A stretch of 35,087 bases of DNA from Chara braunii (lineage: Eukaryota; Streptophyta; Charophyceae; Charales; Characeae), in the NCBI GenBank assembly GCA_003427395.1, contig BFEA01000351.1, forward strand, positions 212,576-247,662. Reading direction: 5' to 3'. Positions 11,081 through 20,881 of this stretch are shown here, one piece after another. Position 1 is the stretch's first letter; every line of letters starts with the position of its first letter. Both the position numbers and the translations under genes were made by a program. The notes beneath the pieces are model-generated. The model saw nothing but the letters and a program-made list of their open reading frames with translations. It did no database searches and had not been told where the DNA came from.

Positions 11081-11632
11081 TGGTAGCGCTTCCTGTAGGA
11101 AATGTGCCATCGCAAAATTTATACTAGCTCAAAAATCAAGCTTTTTAAGTATAGAAAGTCAACCTTTGTCTAACTCCCTGAGTTCGTAAAAATTTGGGCA
11201 GCACTTCCTTTAGAAAGGGAGACTTTCGAGATTTATACTAAGTCAGATATGAACTCAAGCATAAAATTTGAGTTCAACTAAGATAACATTTAACTAACTC
11301 CGTAGACTTGTAAAAATTTGGGCAGCGCTTCCCGTAGGGAAAGTGTTAGTTCAAGATTTATACAAAGTTAAGTTTAGAATCTGAAATGACTTTGACTTTC
11401 CAAGGTCTAATTTTGTCCAACTTTTTGAATTAGCAAAAATTTGGGCAGCATTCCCTTTAGAAAATGAGGTTTTCTAGATTTTTACTAAGCAAAAAAGTCA
11501 AAACAACTGGACCTTGAAAAATACAAAGTCTGACTAGTTCCTTGGTTTGTAGAAATCTTGGAAGCGTTTCCCGTAGAGAAAGTGGCTTACCAAGATTTAT
11601 ACAAAGTCAAATATATATAAAAAAAATGATCC
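11081..11632. repeat. Degenerate tandem array, five units, period ~107-123 bp
   Basis: Each unit begins AAAATTTGGGCAGCRCTTCC-like, at about 11083, 11190, 11312, 11434 and 11551, and about 40 bp later carries AGATTTATACTAAGTC-like sequence. The TTCCC-GTA-GGGAA region forms a small hairpin in most units, with arms that change together (TTCC/GGAA, TTCCC/GGGAA). Spacer parts between the conserved boxes are very diverged. No coding potential. It may be part of the UTR or LTR of a large retroelement. Confidence 0.8.
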
Positions 11633-11896
11633 CAGAAAATGCGATAATTGACTAAGTAAAAATAGACTCAGCTCATAATATGCAGAAATCAAAAATAACT
11701 CCTATGACTCTAGCACGTGGCGAACAACTAAAATAACTACCTATCAGACTGAAACTCAGACTAAGTAGTAGCCTCACTCAGTCACATGCAGGCCAAACCA
11801 CAAAGGTAAGTACTCTCTCCATCCAAAAGTCAACCTCGTCAAACAATAGTTCGTAACCTTTCAATAATTTATCCCTTTATACCCAACTTACATAAG
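11633..11896. other. No gene seen
   Basis: AT-rich spacer between the two structured arrays. A good 5' splice-site match (AAG|GTAAGT, around 11805) is present but has no coding context. Confidence 0.5.
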
Positions 11897-12780
11897 GCGT
11901 AAAGTCAGGCCACCCAAACTTATGGGACATGCCTAACCCAACCATTGAGTATACACAAAACAGAGGGTACAACTACTTCCTTCTTCTTTGGGCATACGAC
12001 TAGGCCATTCTAGTCGTCCTGAACTGTTTAATAACCAGGTTGTATATATCTCTCTGAACTTCGTAGGACTGAGCCATTCATCTTAGAAACAATGCTCAGT
12101 CGGACCAAGTTACCCTCAGTTATACTCTTACTTATACTTTCTTCAGATTGTGATAAGTTAACGTCACACTACCTAAACTTATAGAATAGTCTGACTAACC
12201 TGTTCTGAAATAAGATAGTAATAAAATATAGCCAAGTTATAACCTTTGGGTTCCAGCATGTGCGAGGCATCGGGCCAGACTACCTAAACTTATAGAATAG
12301 TCTGACTCTCTGCCTGATTCATTCCTCTCTGATCCAATCTGTGTGCGGCATGAGGTCAAGGTCACCCAAACTTATGGAATGACCTTGTCCTCTGTCAAAG
12401 TTACTTCCTCATAATAAAAGCAAGAAGAGGCTGAGCCACCTAAACTTATAGAATGACCCAGACTTCCTCGTTCAGAACAAAATATACAGGAAAGAAACCC
12501 AAAGTAAACAAGGCAACCAAGCCACCTGAACTTACAGAGTATGCTTGGCTCCCGAAAAATCAATCAAAGTTAAACCCTCGCAAGTCAGAGCAACCAGACC
12601 ACCTAAACTTATAGAATGGTCCGACTCTCTATGCAATTCCATAACACTGGGTCTCCCAAAACTTATGGGGACTTCCTAACCTCCAGAGCAATCAGACCAC
12701 CCAAACTTATGGAATGGTCTGATGCTCCAAGCAATCCCAAAATAAACACCGCACTGGGTCTCCCCAAACTTATGGGGACT
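11897..12780. repeat. Family of short hairpins with a common loop motif and variable complementary arms
   Basis: At least ten units share the core CCACCYAAACTTATRGAATG (or CTCCC-AAACTTATGGGG). Cores lie at about 11911, 12171, 12281, 12364, 12438, 12524, 12601, 12655, 12699 and 12761. Arms differ but usually pair: CAGACTA/TAGTCTG (12276-12304), CAAGGTCA/TGACCTTG (12357-12387), CAGACCA/TGGTCTG (12693-12721), CCAAGC/GCTTGG (12517-12548), with loops of about 15 nt in the best units. Two related hairpins without the exact core precede or intersperse them: ACGACTAG/CTAGTCGT (11996-12017) and GACTGAGC/GCTCAGTC (12067-12101). No ORF explains it. Conserved loop with co-changing arms suggests selection for structure, or repeated insertion of a foldback unit. 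Confidence 0.85.
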
Positions 12781-13017
12781 TCTCAGCTTTAACGACCCAG
12801 TCAAACATCAGACAAAACTGTCTTTCTCCCAACCTTCCCCCATATGCAATCCCACAGTCTACCTTCAGTCAAACAATAAACTGAAACTGGCATTAGGCAT
12901 GCATTCCTTTATTTAATCTGGTTATGTCCTGAAAGTCAAACTGAAAATCAAAGTAAAGGGGTACACGCAATACACTTAGTCAACTCATAGAAAGAAGTAC
13001 AGGTAGGGGTTGTAACT
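12781..13017. other. No gene seen
   Basis: Short spacer between the hairpin family and the 206-bp duplication. It has no motif of note. Confidence 0.5.
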
Positions 13018-13429
13018 AGGCTTATAACAGGAAAGCAATGGTTACCTTTCAGTTCCCTGCCTCCAGAACTCCTCCTGAGTTCCGGCAGAGCTCCCACAAT
13101 CGGTGGGCAGACTCCCCACATAGTCTTGTTGCGGTCCTACGGGTTGCAATCCTCCCTGCCGCCTTCCTCTCAGATCAGGACTAGACTTGGAGTAAGAAAG
13201 GCAGAAGATAAGGGGTTTCAAACAGGCTTATAGCAGGAAAGCAATGGTTACCTTTCAGTTCCCTGCCTCCAGAACTCCTCCTGAGTTCCGGCAGAGCTCC
13301 CACAATCGGTGGGCAGACTCCCCACATAGTCTTGTTGCGGTCCTACGGGTTGCAATCCTGCCTGCCGCCTTCCTTTTAAATCAGGACTAGACTTGGAGTA
13401 AGAAAGGCAGAAGATAAGGGGTTTCAAAC
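13018..13429. repeat. 206-bp tandem duplication
   Basis: Copy 1 is 13018-13223 and copy 2 is 13224-13429. They are almost identical, with a few substitutions (for example CCTCCC to CCTGCC, and CCTCTCAGATC to CCTTTTAAATC), so the event is recent relative to the surrounding decay. The ORF on - at 13248-13442 is a by-product. Confidence 0.95.
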
Positions 13430-13730
13430 GCTCGAGATACAAGAGGGGTACAATTCAACTCTCAGGAGAGAACCTTGATACCTTCACTCGCCTGAGGGTC
13501 CCGCAATGATGACCAAACAATAGCAACTTGGCTAATTTCTGAGTCAAGTTGTCAAAGTCAACCCCTCTTACGACCTCTGAACTGGCAGCGATAACCTCCC
13601 CCTTCTCCAGCCTAATCTCTTCTCCAAATCGCAGCGCCTCTCCTTAACCCAATCGTCGCCGTGTAACAGGCTGTAATAGTTGGCAATCGCCGACGACAGG
13701 GTGCAGCAGCATGCAGCAATCAACAGTAGG
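13430..13730. other. No gene seen
   Basis: C/T-rich spacer without ORFs or clear repeats. Confidence 0.45.
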
Positions 13731-13880
13731 CAGCAACTCGTGCACAGTCAATAGACGCAGCAACAGTTCGTGCACAGTCCGCAATTCGTGCACAATCAAC
13801 AGACGTAGCGACAGTTCACAACTGCAGTCAACAATTCGTGCACAGTGAACAGACGCGGCAGCAGTTCACAGCTGCAGTCA
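13731..13880. repeat. Short imperfect repeats (TTCGTGCACAGTCAAYAGACG)
   Basis: The phrase CGTGCACA-TC recurs four times in 13738-13848, alternating with AGACGYRGCRRCAGTTC and ACAGCTGCAGTCA. Period is roughly 30-60 bp with indels. The two opposed ORFs over 13828-14073 are Gln- or Cys-rich readings of this repeat. Confidence 0.7.
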
Positions 13881-15054
13881 GCAGCAGCCAGCCGCAGCAA
13901 TATGCAGTAGCCAGCAACAACCAGCTATCTGCAGTAAGCACAATTACTATTGTAGCAGAAACGCAGCCGAAGCAAACAGCGGGGCGCACGACAAACGAAG
14001 CGTCAGTGTCGTGCGTACGTTCATCCACAAGGAGAATATCGTGGTGCTGCAACCAGCCGAATGAATAGTACACTGGCCAGCGGGCGAATCTGCAGTCTCT
14101 GCGACTGGCCTTACTCCAAAGTTATCAACAGGCTGGGTAGCGCACTGACTGACTGACAGACTTGCATTCACGTTACTCCGGTGGTTGTGAGTGTCTGTAT
14201 CTCGGCCAACAGGTAAGTCTTCGGGCCTTTGCAACCCATTCCCTTCTCTTCACTACTTGCACACAGTTAGGTTGTCTGACTGTACATCTGTCAGTCATCG
14301 GGGGGACCGGCAGGTTCACAGCCCGTCTTCAGCCCGTTCGTTCCCACCCCTGCCCATAGGTAAGCGTACAATCCCTCTGTGTTTCAACTCAAAATGTTGG
14401 CTTAATGCAACGGCTTACTTCAAAGCACAGTGTATCATGCCACTGGGCCAAGCCATCAGCCAAGATACCGCGTGCAATGCTCACAATAATGCCCAGTAGC
14501 CACTCTCTGATTTTCCTTTTACCCAAGACCAGCAGTAACACAACAAGGGCTTCTTCGGCGAGAAGCAACAGTCCTGACGCCTTACAACTTGCACGATACT
14601 GCGTTTGTGCAGCGTATAGCAACAACGATTACTGGACAGGCAATAGCTTGCGCGTTACTTAATTCTTAGTTTTCTGACTGTTTGGCCACTTCGAAGCAAG
14701 TCCAGGACGCCAACAGCGCCGCAATCGCACAAAAGTACTCCCTTTGCCTCTCTCTCTCACGCATTCACGGTTCCTTTCCTATTCTTCCTAGTTTTGCCCA
14801 CCCCTCTTTTTCATTCGCTGTACTTCCTGCTTCGGTAACCCGTACCCTCTAGCTTGCACAACCTCACTCATTCGAACCACTCCCCAGGTGCACAGTTCGC
14901 TATTCGACCCTTCCGCCGGATCACAGGCAGACACACTGTCACCCGTCTGTGCACAGTTTGGCATCGTAACTTGACTCCCAATTGTTACTTTATTATCAGT
15001 CCTCAAAGACGGAAGGCATCTCTCCTCTTTCTCTCTCCTAGCAACTCTTCTTTC
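13881..15054. other. No supported gene
   Basis: Several short ORFs on both strands lack any recognisable motif. Two strong 5' splice-site matches occur on + (CAG|GTAAGT at 14210-14218; AG|GTAAGC near 14357). They would fit an untranslated leader with an intron, but no acceptor or exon can be argued from sequence alone. Confidence 0.4.
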
Positions 15055-15235
15055 GGACCCATTCAGGCGGGCCCCTATATCGAGTTGTTGCTGTTCAGCC
15101 GGGCCCACTCAGGCGGACCCCTATATCGAGTTGTTGCTGTTCAGCCGGGCCCATTCAGGAGGACCCCTATATCGAGTTGATTGCTGTTCAGACGGGCCCA
15201 TTCAGGTGGGCCCCTATATTGGGTTGATTTCCACC
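15055..15235. repeat. Four-copy 46-bp tandem array
   Basis: Units repeat at 15061, 15107, 15153 and 15200 (periods 46, 46, 47), each containing TTCAGGNGGRCCCCTATAT and GAGTTG.TGCTGTTCAG. It lies just upstream of the unknown + strand reading frame. Confidence 0.93.
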
Positions 15236-15306
15236 AGTTTGGCTAGAGGGTCTATTGAGGTGCTGTTCTCTCTGATCCCATCGAGTTGGGCTATTCTCCT
15301 GAGTTG

Positions 15307-15895
15307 ATGATATCTCCTTTTATCACCAAGGACATCATTGCTTGGTGTAACCACTTGTCAGGAGCATTCTTCCCTACTTTGCAGATTGGTCAAGCTGGCT
15401 CCTCAACATGAGACAACCCCTTTATGGGGTAAGCTGGTTGAGAAGTTTTGTTACCGACATATTGGACATCAGGGCTTCGCCATTAGGGTCAATGAGTCTC
15501 CCACATCGAGATACACGTTGGTGATTACTTATGATGTGAGAGATGTCGGGCAGGGAATAAAGGGAGCCACCTATGACCGGATTGCTGACTATATCTTCCG
15601 CAGGGAGAGCTACTGGAGGGAGCACTTATTACATGTGGTGTTTCCCCAGGTCCCCTTTGCACCAGGTGGTGCTCTCTTTGACTTTGATGGCTGTAATCTA
15701 AAACCACTGAGCAGAGGTGGCAGCAAGGAAAAGAGGCGTCAGGACAAGAGGATTAGGAGCGAGGTGGCCAGATCTGGGATACCCATCACCACCTGGTTAC
15801 AGAGGTCAGAGACAGACGAGTTAGACCAAGAGCCTTGCTGCATGAGCGACGTTGACCTGGGGGATTATTTCGACTGGGATACTCACAGGGATTGA
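15307..15895 (+). pseudogene. Unrecognised protein, probable frameshifted reading frame
   Basis: An ATG at 15307 (MISPFITKDIIAWCNHLSG...) opens frame 1. Around 15390-15410 the protein-like sequence passes to frame 2, where it continues (WGKLVEKFCYRHIGHQGFAI ... YDVRDVGQGIKG) to the stop at 15893-15895. The frame-2 stretch alone is 185 codons from a TTG, so no natural ATG supports it without the shift. It has mixed alpha/beta composition, a basic patch (KEKRRQDKRIR) and an acidic tail (SDVDLGDYFDWD). No signal peptide or transmembrane segment. I recognise no family. It may be an accessory ORF of a retroelement or a host gene remnant, and a similar-looking ORF follows at 16035. Confidence 0.45.
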
Positions 15896-16034
15896 GCACG
15901 CTTGAGTTGGAGCAGATCCAGGGCATCCCATGACACTGGTCACCAGAGTGAGACGCAGGCGGAAGGCAGCCCTACGACGGGTTGCTTACCTCTTGGTGCG
16001 ATACTTGCTTGAGGGTGATTGATCCAGGCGTTAC

Positions 16035-16484
16035 ATGTTAGGAGGACCCAGGTCAGAGAAGGTAGCCGGCCCTTCTAGGGGGAAGGGACCAGTCCCATAT
16101 CTTGGGGATGACTACAGTCATTTGGTGGGAGCGGACTTCGTCATACAGGCTTTTCGGAAGCCACTCTATGGAGACCATTTTCTGGAGGTTTCTTATGATT
16201 ATACCTACGACAAGGGACGGATTGAGATCTTGATCGGTGCCACTGGCAGCATTTCCCTCGTCGAGGAGTTGTACCTCCGGAGTGTTGCGGACGAGGAGAT
16301 GGCTAGATGTGTGGCATATATCAGCAAGATCGATCCTACGGCATCTTTTGACATCAGCTATGTGGTCCCGGAGTCGATAGCCACTCAGGTTCTCAATGAT
16401 GAGGAGGACCAGTGTGTACCAGATACGGAGTCCCAGACAGTCGAGCCCACTCATGAGGGGGTACCACTTGTCGTTATTGATTGA
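16035..16484 (+). CDS. Unrecognised 149-residue protein
   Basis: ATG at 16035, stop at 16482-16484, no internal stop. It begins MLGGPRSEKVAGPSRGKG, then carries a mixed alpha/beta core (ADFVIQAFRKPLYGDHFLEV, SYDYTYDKGRIEILIG) and an acidic tail (NDEEDQCVPDTESQTVEP). Weak by-eye resemblance to the preceding frame (F-I-x-x-x-P then L-x-I/V-x-YD-x-x-D-x-G) suggests two related domains, perhaps parts of one disrupted protein. No known motif, signal peptide or membrane segment. Function unknown; it could also be an accessory retroelement ORF. Confidence 0.45.
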   Translation: MLGGPRSEKVAGPSRGKGPVPYLGDDYSHLVGADFVIQAFRKPLYGDHFLEVSYDYTYDKGRIEILIGATGSISLVEELYLRSVADEEMARCVAYISKIDPTASFDISYVVPESIATQVLNDEEDQCVPDTESQTVEPTHEGVPLVVID

Positions 16485-17344
16485 GGCTCGTATCTTTTAG
16501 TCACTAAGATGTATTATGACATTATTATGTTTTATCAGTGATTGCAGCCCCTCCTATGGCTGCTTCCTGCATTCTCTGTGTACTACTCTTCAGTCTCATG
16601 TCTCTGGTCATGCTCTTGCAGAGTCAGGTTTCTGGTTTGTTCGTCCTCTCAGTGTCATCTGACTTATGATGCATGTCCTCTAATGCATGGAATGTTTATG
16701 CATATGAGAAAACAAGTTATTTATCACTCCTTATCATAACAGGTTACATTCAAAGCTACTTGAAGTACTTCTAGATAATAGGGACTCCGGTGACCTTGAA
16801 TCTAACCTTTATACGGGGTCAGGTGCAGGCGATAAAACCGAACGCCTCACTTTAAGTCGTGTCGCCGTTGGCAGGAGGGATAACCCTGACTACTCGACTG
16901 TGTGACAAAGGCTGCTTGTGAATTCACTTCTAATTTTCTTAAAACTTCCAAAATTCTGTGTGACAGTCTGCCAGTCCACCAACCCACTTTACTCGGCCCG
17001 GGGAGGGACATCGAACCAGGCTCTGGAACGGTGGGGGCGCGACACTGCGCCGATCCTTCTACGTTCGCGTCCCTGGGCGAGCCCGACGGCTACCACGGCC
17101 ACAGGCCGATAGTGCCCTGCTGTACAGCAGGGCGCTGAGCCTGCGTGAACCTATGGAAAGTCCAGTGGCGCACCCTTTTACTAGTGCAGGCCCCAACTAA
17201 ACTGGTCCATAGCAGGGCATAGTCCGGTATACTAAGTGGGCCTTGGAGGTTTAGGAACTACCCGACGAGCTGCGGGCGTCAAAGCGAGGAGCTACCAAGC
17301 AGGAACTGGACTCACAGGAGGGTCGGGACACCGCGCCCTCCGAC
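16485..17344. other. No gene; contains a 20-bp perfect palindrome
   Basis: Intergenic or element-end DNA. The palindrome at 17114-17133 has 10-bp arms (GCCCTGCTGT) with no loop. Short + strand ORFs (16902-17138) look like chance. The boundary with element B at about 17345 is judged from where integrase-like sequence fades. Confidence 0.5.
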
Positions 17345-19560
17345 AACGCATCGAAGATGTAATTGTAGTCATGATCCCCAAGTGGCATAAAAAGTAAGTC
17401 GAGATGTACTACGGCCCCTACTTCCCTTTCCAGCCTCAGATGCAGTGGCTCCCCCGGCCTTAGACGGGATCGCTCCTGACAGGGTAGCAGGACCGACAAA
17501 ACTTACCAACCATCTCCATCATCCCATCCCAATAATATAACTCACTTATCTTAGCATATGTGGCACTAACTCCCCGGTGTCCTCCCGCAATGCCATCATG
17601 AAGTGCAACTACAAAGTCAATCTGACGGTTCCTGCCGCATACGACTCTCCTAGGATTCCCCACTTGCCTTTTTACGAAAAAATGACCATCTCTCACCAAG
17701 TAGCGTGGCATCATCCTTTGGGCCCTATCGCTCGCATCTCTATTCCAGATTTCGCACGATAGGAGAAGTCTCAGTTCCAGGTAGATTCCATCATACTCCT
17801 TTGCACGGAATGCCTCTTTGATCTTTCCCTCCTCAAACTCGTCATCCTCGCTCTCCGGCTCCACATTCTCATTCTCAGTCGGATTCAACGAGCCTATCTG
17901 ATCAAAGTTTCCTTGCAGAAGCGTATTGGCGAGGAGATACATCCCTCCCATCAATTCCTCGTGCTTCTCTACCTGATCCGGTCCTTCCTCTATCGTCCTC
18001 ATCTCCTCTACCAGACTATGCGAGTATGCTAATGCCAACTTCATCATCCACATGACATCTTTACTGCCCCATGGATCTTCCTCTTCGAAAGGCTTGAGCA
18101 TCTGCTCTGCCTTACATTCATACCCGTTTGGCGCATGCCAGATAGGATGACCTACGCAGTTGGGCACCCGTGGGGACCACTTATTGATGTGAAGACGGAT
18201 GTCCTCTTCCAGATCCAGAAAACCATTAACTGGGGGCGTGTCCTCTATTGCCTCTCCCTCTTGCTTATCCCAGTTGATACGGCTCAGCCCGTCCACCCTA
18301 CTCTTGTTCCCCGGAATCCGTTTCAGTTCAAAATTAAACATCCAGATGTACGTCAGCCATCTGGCGACAGTCGGATCTGACGGAACACAATTCCTCAAGG
18401 AATAGGACAAAGCAGTCGGGTGCACTCTCAATATGAACCTCCAACCAAAGATATAGTTTCGAAAGATTCGCGGACAGTGAAGGACAACGAGAATCTCCCT
18501 CTTGAACTGACAGTAATTTCTCTCAGTTGTACAGAGAGTTCGTCTCTCAAATCGCAGCGGTCTCTATTTCCCTTTTGTATCTGTCTGAATCAGAACTCCA
18601 CCTAAGGCAGCCGGCCCCACATACGTTTCGACAATGAAGGGTCTTGTTTCCGTGACGTCATAGTCTGGCGCTGCCAATACCAACCCCCCTTCTCAGAACC
18701 CTTCCTTCATTTTTGTCACCACTCTCTCTTGCTCTGCACCCTAAACCCATTCCTGATCCTGACGAACCAACTTTCTCAAGTGCTCTCTCTTGGCGGCGAA
18801 GTTCTTGACGAAAGTCCTCCAAAATTCAAACGTGCCGAGGAAGCTTCTAACATCAGTTATTGAGCGGAATGGTACTGGTCACTCAATAATCTTGTCCGTC
18901 TTCTTTACATCCGGCCGACGGCCTTTCTCACTACATACGAATCCCAAGATAGTAGCTTCTCTCATGCAGTGTCTGGATTTGGCCCCACTTGCAATGAGGT
19001 TATGCTCTTCAAGTAGATTCAAAACTTTCTCAAGGTCCTGAATATGTCTCCAGACAAAGCGCCTCACTCCCTGCAAGACTTTGTGATTCTCTTTCACCAT
19101 TGGCCCCTTTACTGCCAAGTCATCGGTATATGGCTGTGTGATATGCGGGCTGATCGACTGCATGGCCCGAATCATAACACACTGAACCATTGCCACTGCG
19201 TTGGTTCATCCTTGTGGAGCCACAATCATATGGATTAGCCCCCGAGGCGTATGCATTGCCGTCACTGGACTGTATGGCGGATAAACCGGAAATTGATCAT
19301 ATCCAGAATAAAGGTCTATAAGTGAGATTATAGGCCTTCAAGCACAGGATTCTGACAGTGCATCCGCATTCGGCAGTCCGCACGCATCTCGCACAGTCAC
19401 CGCATTTAATCGCTGCAGGTCTTGCACCCACCGCAACGTCTCATTAGGTTTAATGAAACAAAACCATGGGGATGCTTACGGCCCACTTGAGTAGTCGGCG
19501 ACATGCGTATGTATCTTGCCATCGAGGTAGTCTACCACCTTCTTCTCTTCATCAGGATTA
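17345..19560 (-). pseudogene. pol: Element B: Ty3/gypsy pol fragment (RT, RNaseH, integrase start)
   Basis: Protein homology starts at about 19560 ([20 protein letters not shown]) and runs in one frame through [40 protein letters not shown] and the catalytic box YTDDLAVKGP (19119-19130 for YTDD). Next come the tether (RSFLGTFEFWRTF), RNaseH and the integrase HHCC finger (LHDGIAGGHRGVS...FCRSC). A frameshift near 17470 leads to CQERSRLRPGEPLH and VHLDLLFMPLG, with homology lost after NYIFDA. In-frame stops occur in RT (TAA near 19480, TGA near 19214) and in the tether/RNaseH part (TGA 18877, TAG, TGA, TAG down to 18600). RNaseH has VETY where the family Asp (VETD) is expected. It is truncated at both ends, so no LTRs. 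Confidence 0.85.
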
Positions 19561-19716
19561 TGATAGTTATGGTCTGTATGAGTTTGTAATGATGCCCTTT
19601 GGTCTTTGTAATGCGCCGGGTACGTTCCAGCACGCTATGAATCGGATCTTCCATGACCATTTAGATAAGTTTGTCGTCGTATACCTTGACGACATTCTGA
19701 TCTTCAGTAAGTCTGG
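19561..19716 (+). pseudogene. Inverted RT segment belonging to element C
   Basis: The + strand reads [20 protein letters not shown] then [29 protein letters not shown], the central RT palm with the YLDD catalytic box. The flanking element C pol is on the - strand and stops homology exactly where this piece should begin (after SGYH-stop-IAIR at about 19717). The order fits inversion of this internal segment in place, with about a dozen residues lost at the other breakpoint, where element B (-) begins. Confidence 0.8.
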
Positions 19717-20876
19717 TCTTATTGCGATCTAGTGATATCCGGATTTCAAGTGTATCTTGCTATAGTACTTGCATCCCTGCACCCTATCCAATAGGTCGTC
19801 TATGCGAAGTAGAGGCTCTGCGTTTTTCACTGTGATGGCATTGAGGCCTCTATAATCAATGCACATCCTCAAAATACCCCCCTTCTTCGGTACGAATAGC
19901 ACGGGAGATCCGTAAGGGGAAGTACTAGGCCGAATACATCCCTTCTCTGTCAACTCTTTTAGTTGCTTCCGAAGTTCATCTAATTCGGCAGGGGCCATCC
20001 TATAGATCCTTCCCTTGGGGTCTTACTCCCTGGAATGATTTCTATAGTGTGGACGACTTCCCTATCAACAACTCCTGAGGGCTCTTCGAACAGATCAGGG
20101 AACTTAGCAACGACGCGTTCTATCTCTGGGGGTGTTTTAACGGCCTCCCCCTTCTCAGAGACATAAACAAGGTACATNCCCTCCTCTTGGTTTTGCTTAT
20201 AGTAGTTGTAGAACGCGGATGCGCATAAGCAGCCATAGGTATCTATAATACTACTGGCCTTGAACTTGGTCAATCTGACAGTTCGGCCATCGGGCAACTT
20301 GTGTTTGAGCACCTTCTTATCCCAGTCGAACTGGGGCTTAGCAACTTCGAGGTAGTACATGCCTAACAGCATATCGAATGGCAAGTCGTCGCTAACCAAG
20401 AACGAGATCTTATGGTTAAGCTCACCTCCTCCATAGGAGAAGGTACAGACTACGTCCTTGATGTAGTCTGTCACTATCATGCGCTCCTTGTTGGCCAAAG
20501 TAGATGCTACTGGTCTACTAAGGTGCCATACCCGGTCCTGTAGGTGCAGCCTTTCCAAACAGTCGCGACTTATATAATTACGTGTTGATCTGATGTCTAT
20601 GAAGGCACCACATTTGAGGCCTCCTACATCCACTTCCACCACGAAATGTTCCCCTCTAGGACCCTTCTTTAGCGCCACCCAAGACTCGCGAGGGTCCTTG
20701 TTTGACCACTCGCGTTCTAAGTCTTCTAAGGCTTCAGACACATTTAACGTACAGAGCATAGTTTGGTCTGGATGCGTCTGCGGGGTGACTGAGGAGTCAT
20801 TAGCTTCGGCCTTGTCATGAAGTGAGGAGGGTATCATGCCCACTCCATCTTGAGTAGAAGCTGCTACTACTTCCAC
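19717..20876 (-). pseudogene. pol: Element C: protease and N-terminal RT
   Basis: The frame opens at 20876, just downstream of gag (stop 20882-20884), in a different frame. The protease part has the retropepsin-like FIDIRSTRNYIS, where the family expects D-S/T-G; the glycine is lost, so it should be inactive. It also has a C-terminal LLGMYYL box. The RT start (VAKFPDLFEEP) follows. A one-base loss in a C-run at about 20016-20022 shifts the frame, and ORF 19998-19729 carries on with [45 protein letters not shown] and [12 protein letters not shown]. Motif A has His (KIHLKSG) where the catalytic Asp (KIDLKSG) is expected. A TAG replaces the usual Gln after GYH. Homology then jumps to the inverted piece. 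Confidence 0.85.
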
Positions 20877-20881
20877 TGGCC

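Noticed and set aside
11897-12780. CRISPR array
   Set aside because: Spacing is irregular, repeats are diverged hairpins with differing arms, and the context is eukaryotic.
11897-12780. Hammerhead-type ribozyme repeats (retrozyme)
   Set aside because: The conserved CTGATGA and GAAA core boxes are not present in the units.
14210-14218. Intron donor of a host gene
   Set aside because: A perfect CAG|GTAAGT, but no exon or acceptor could be supported; similar donors occur by chance elsewhere (11805, 24005).
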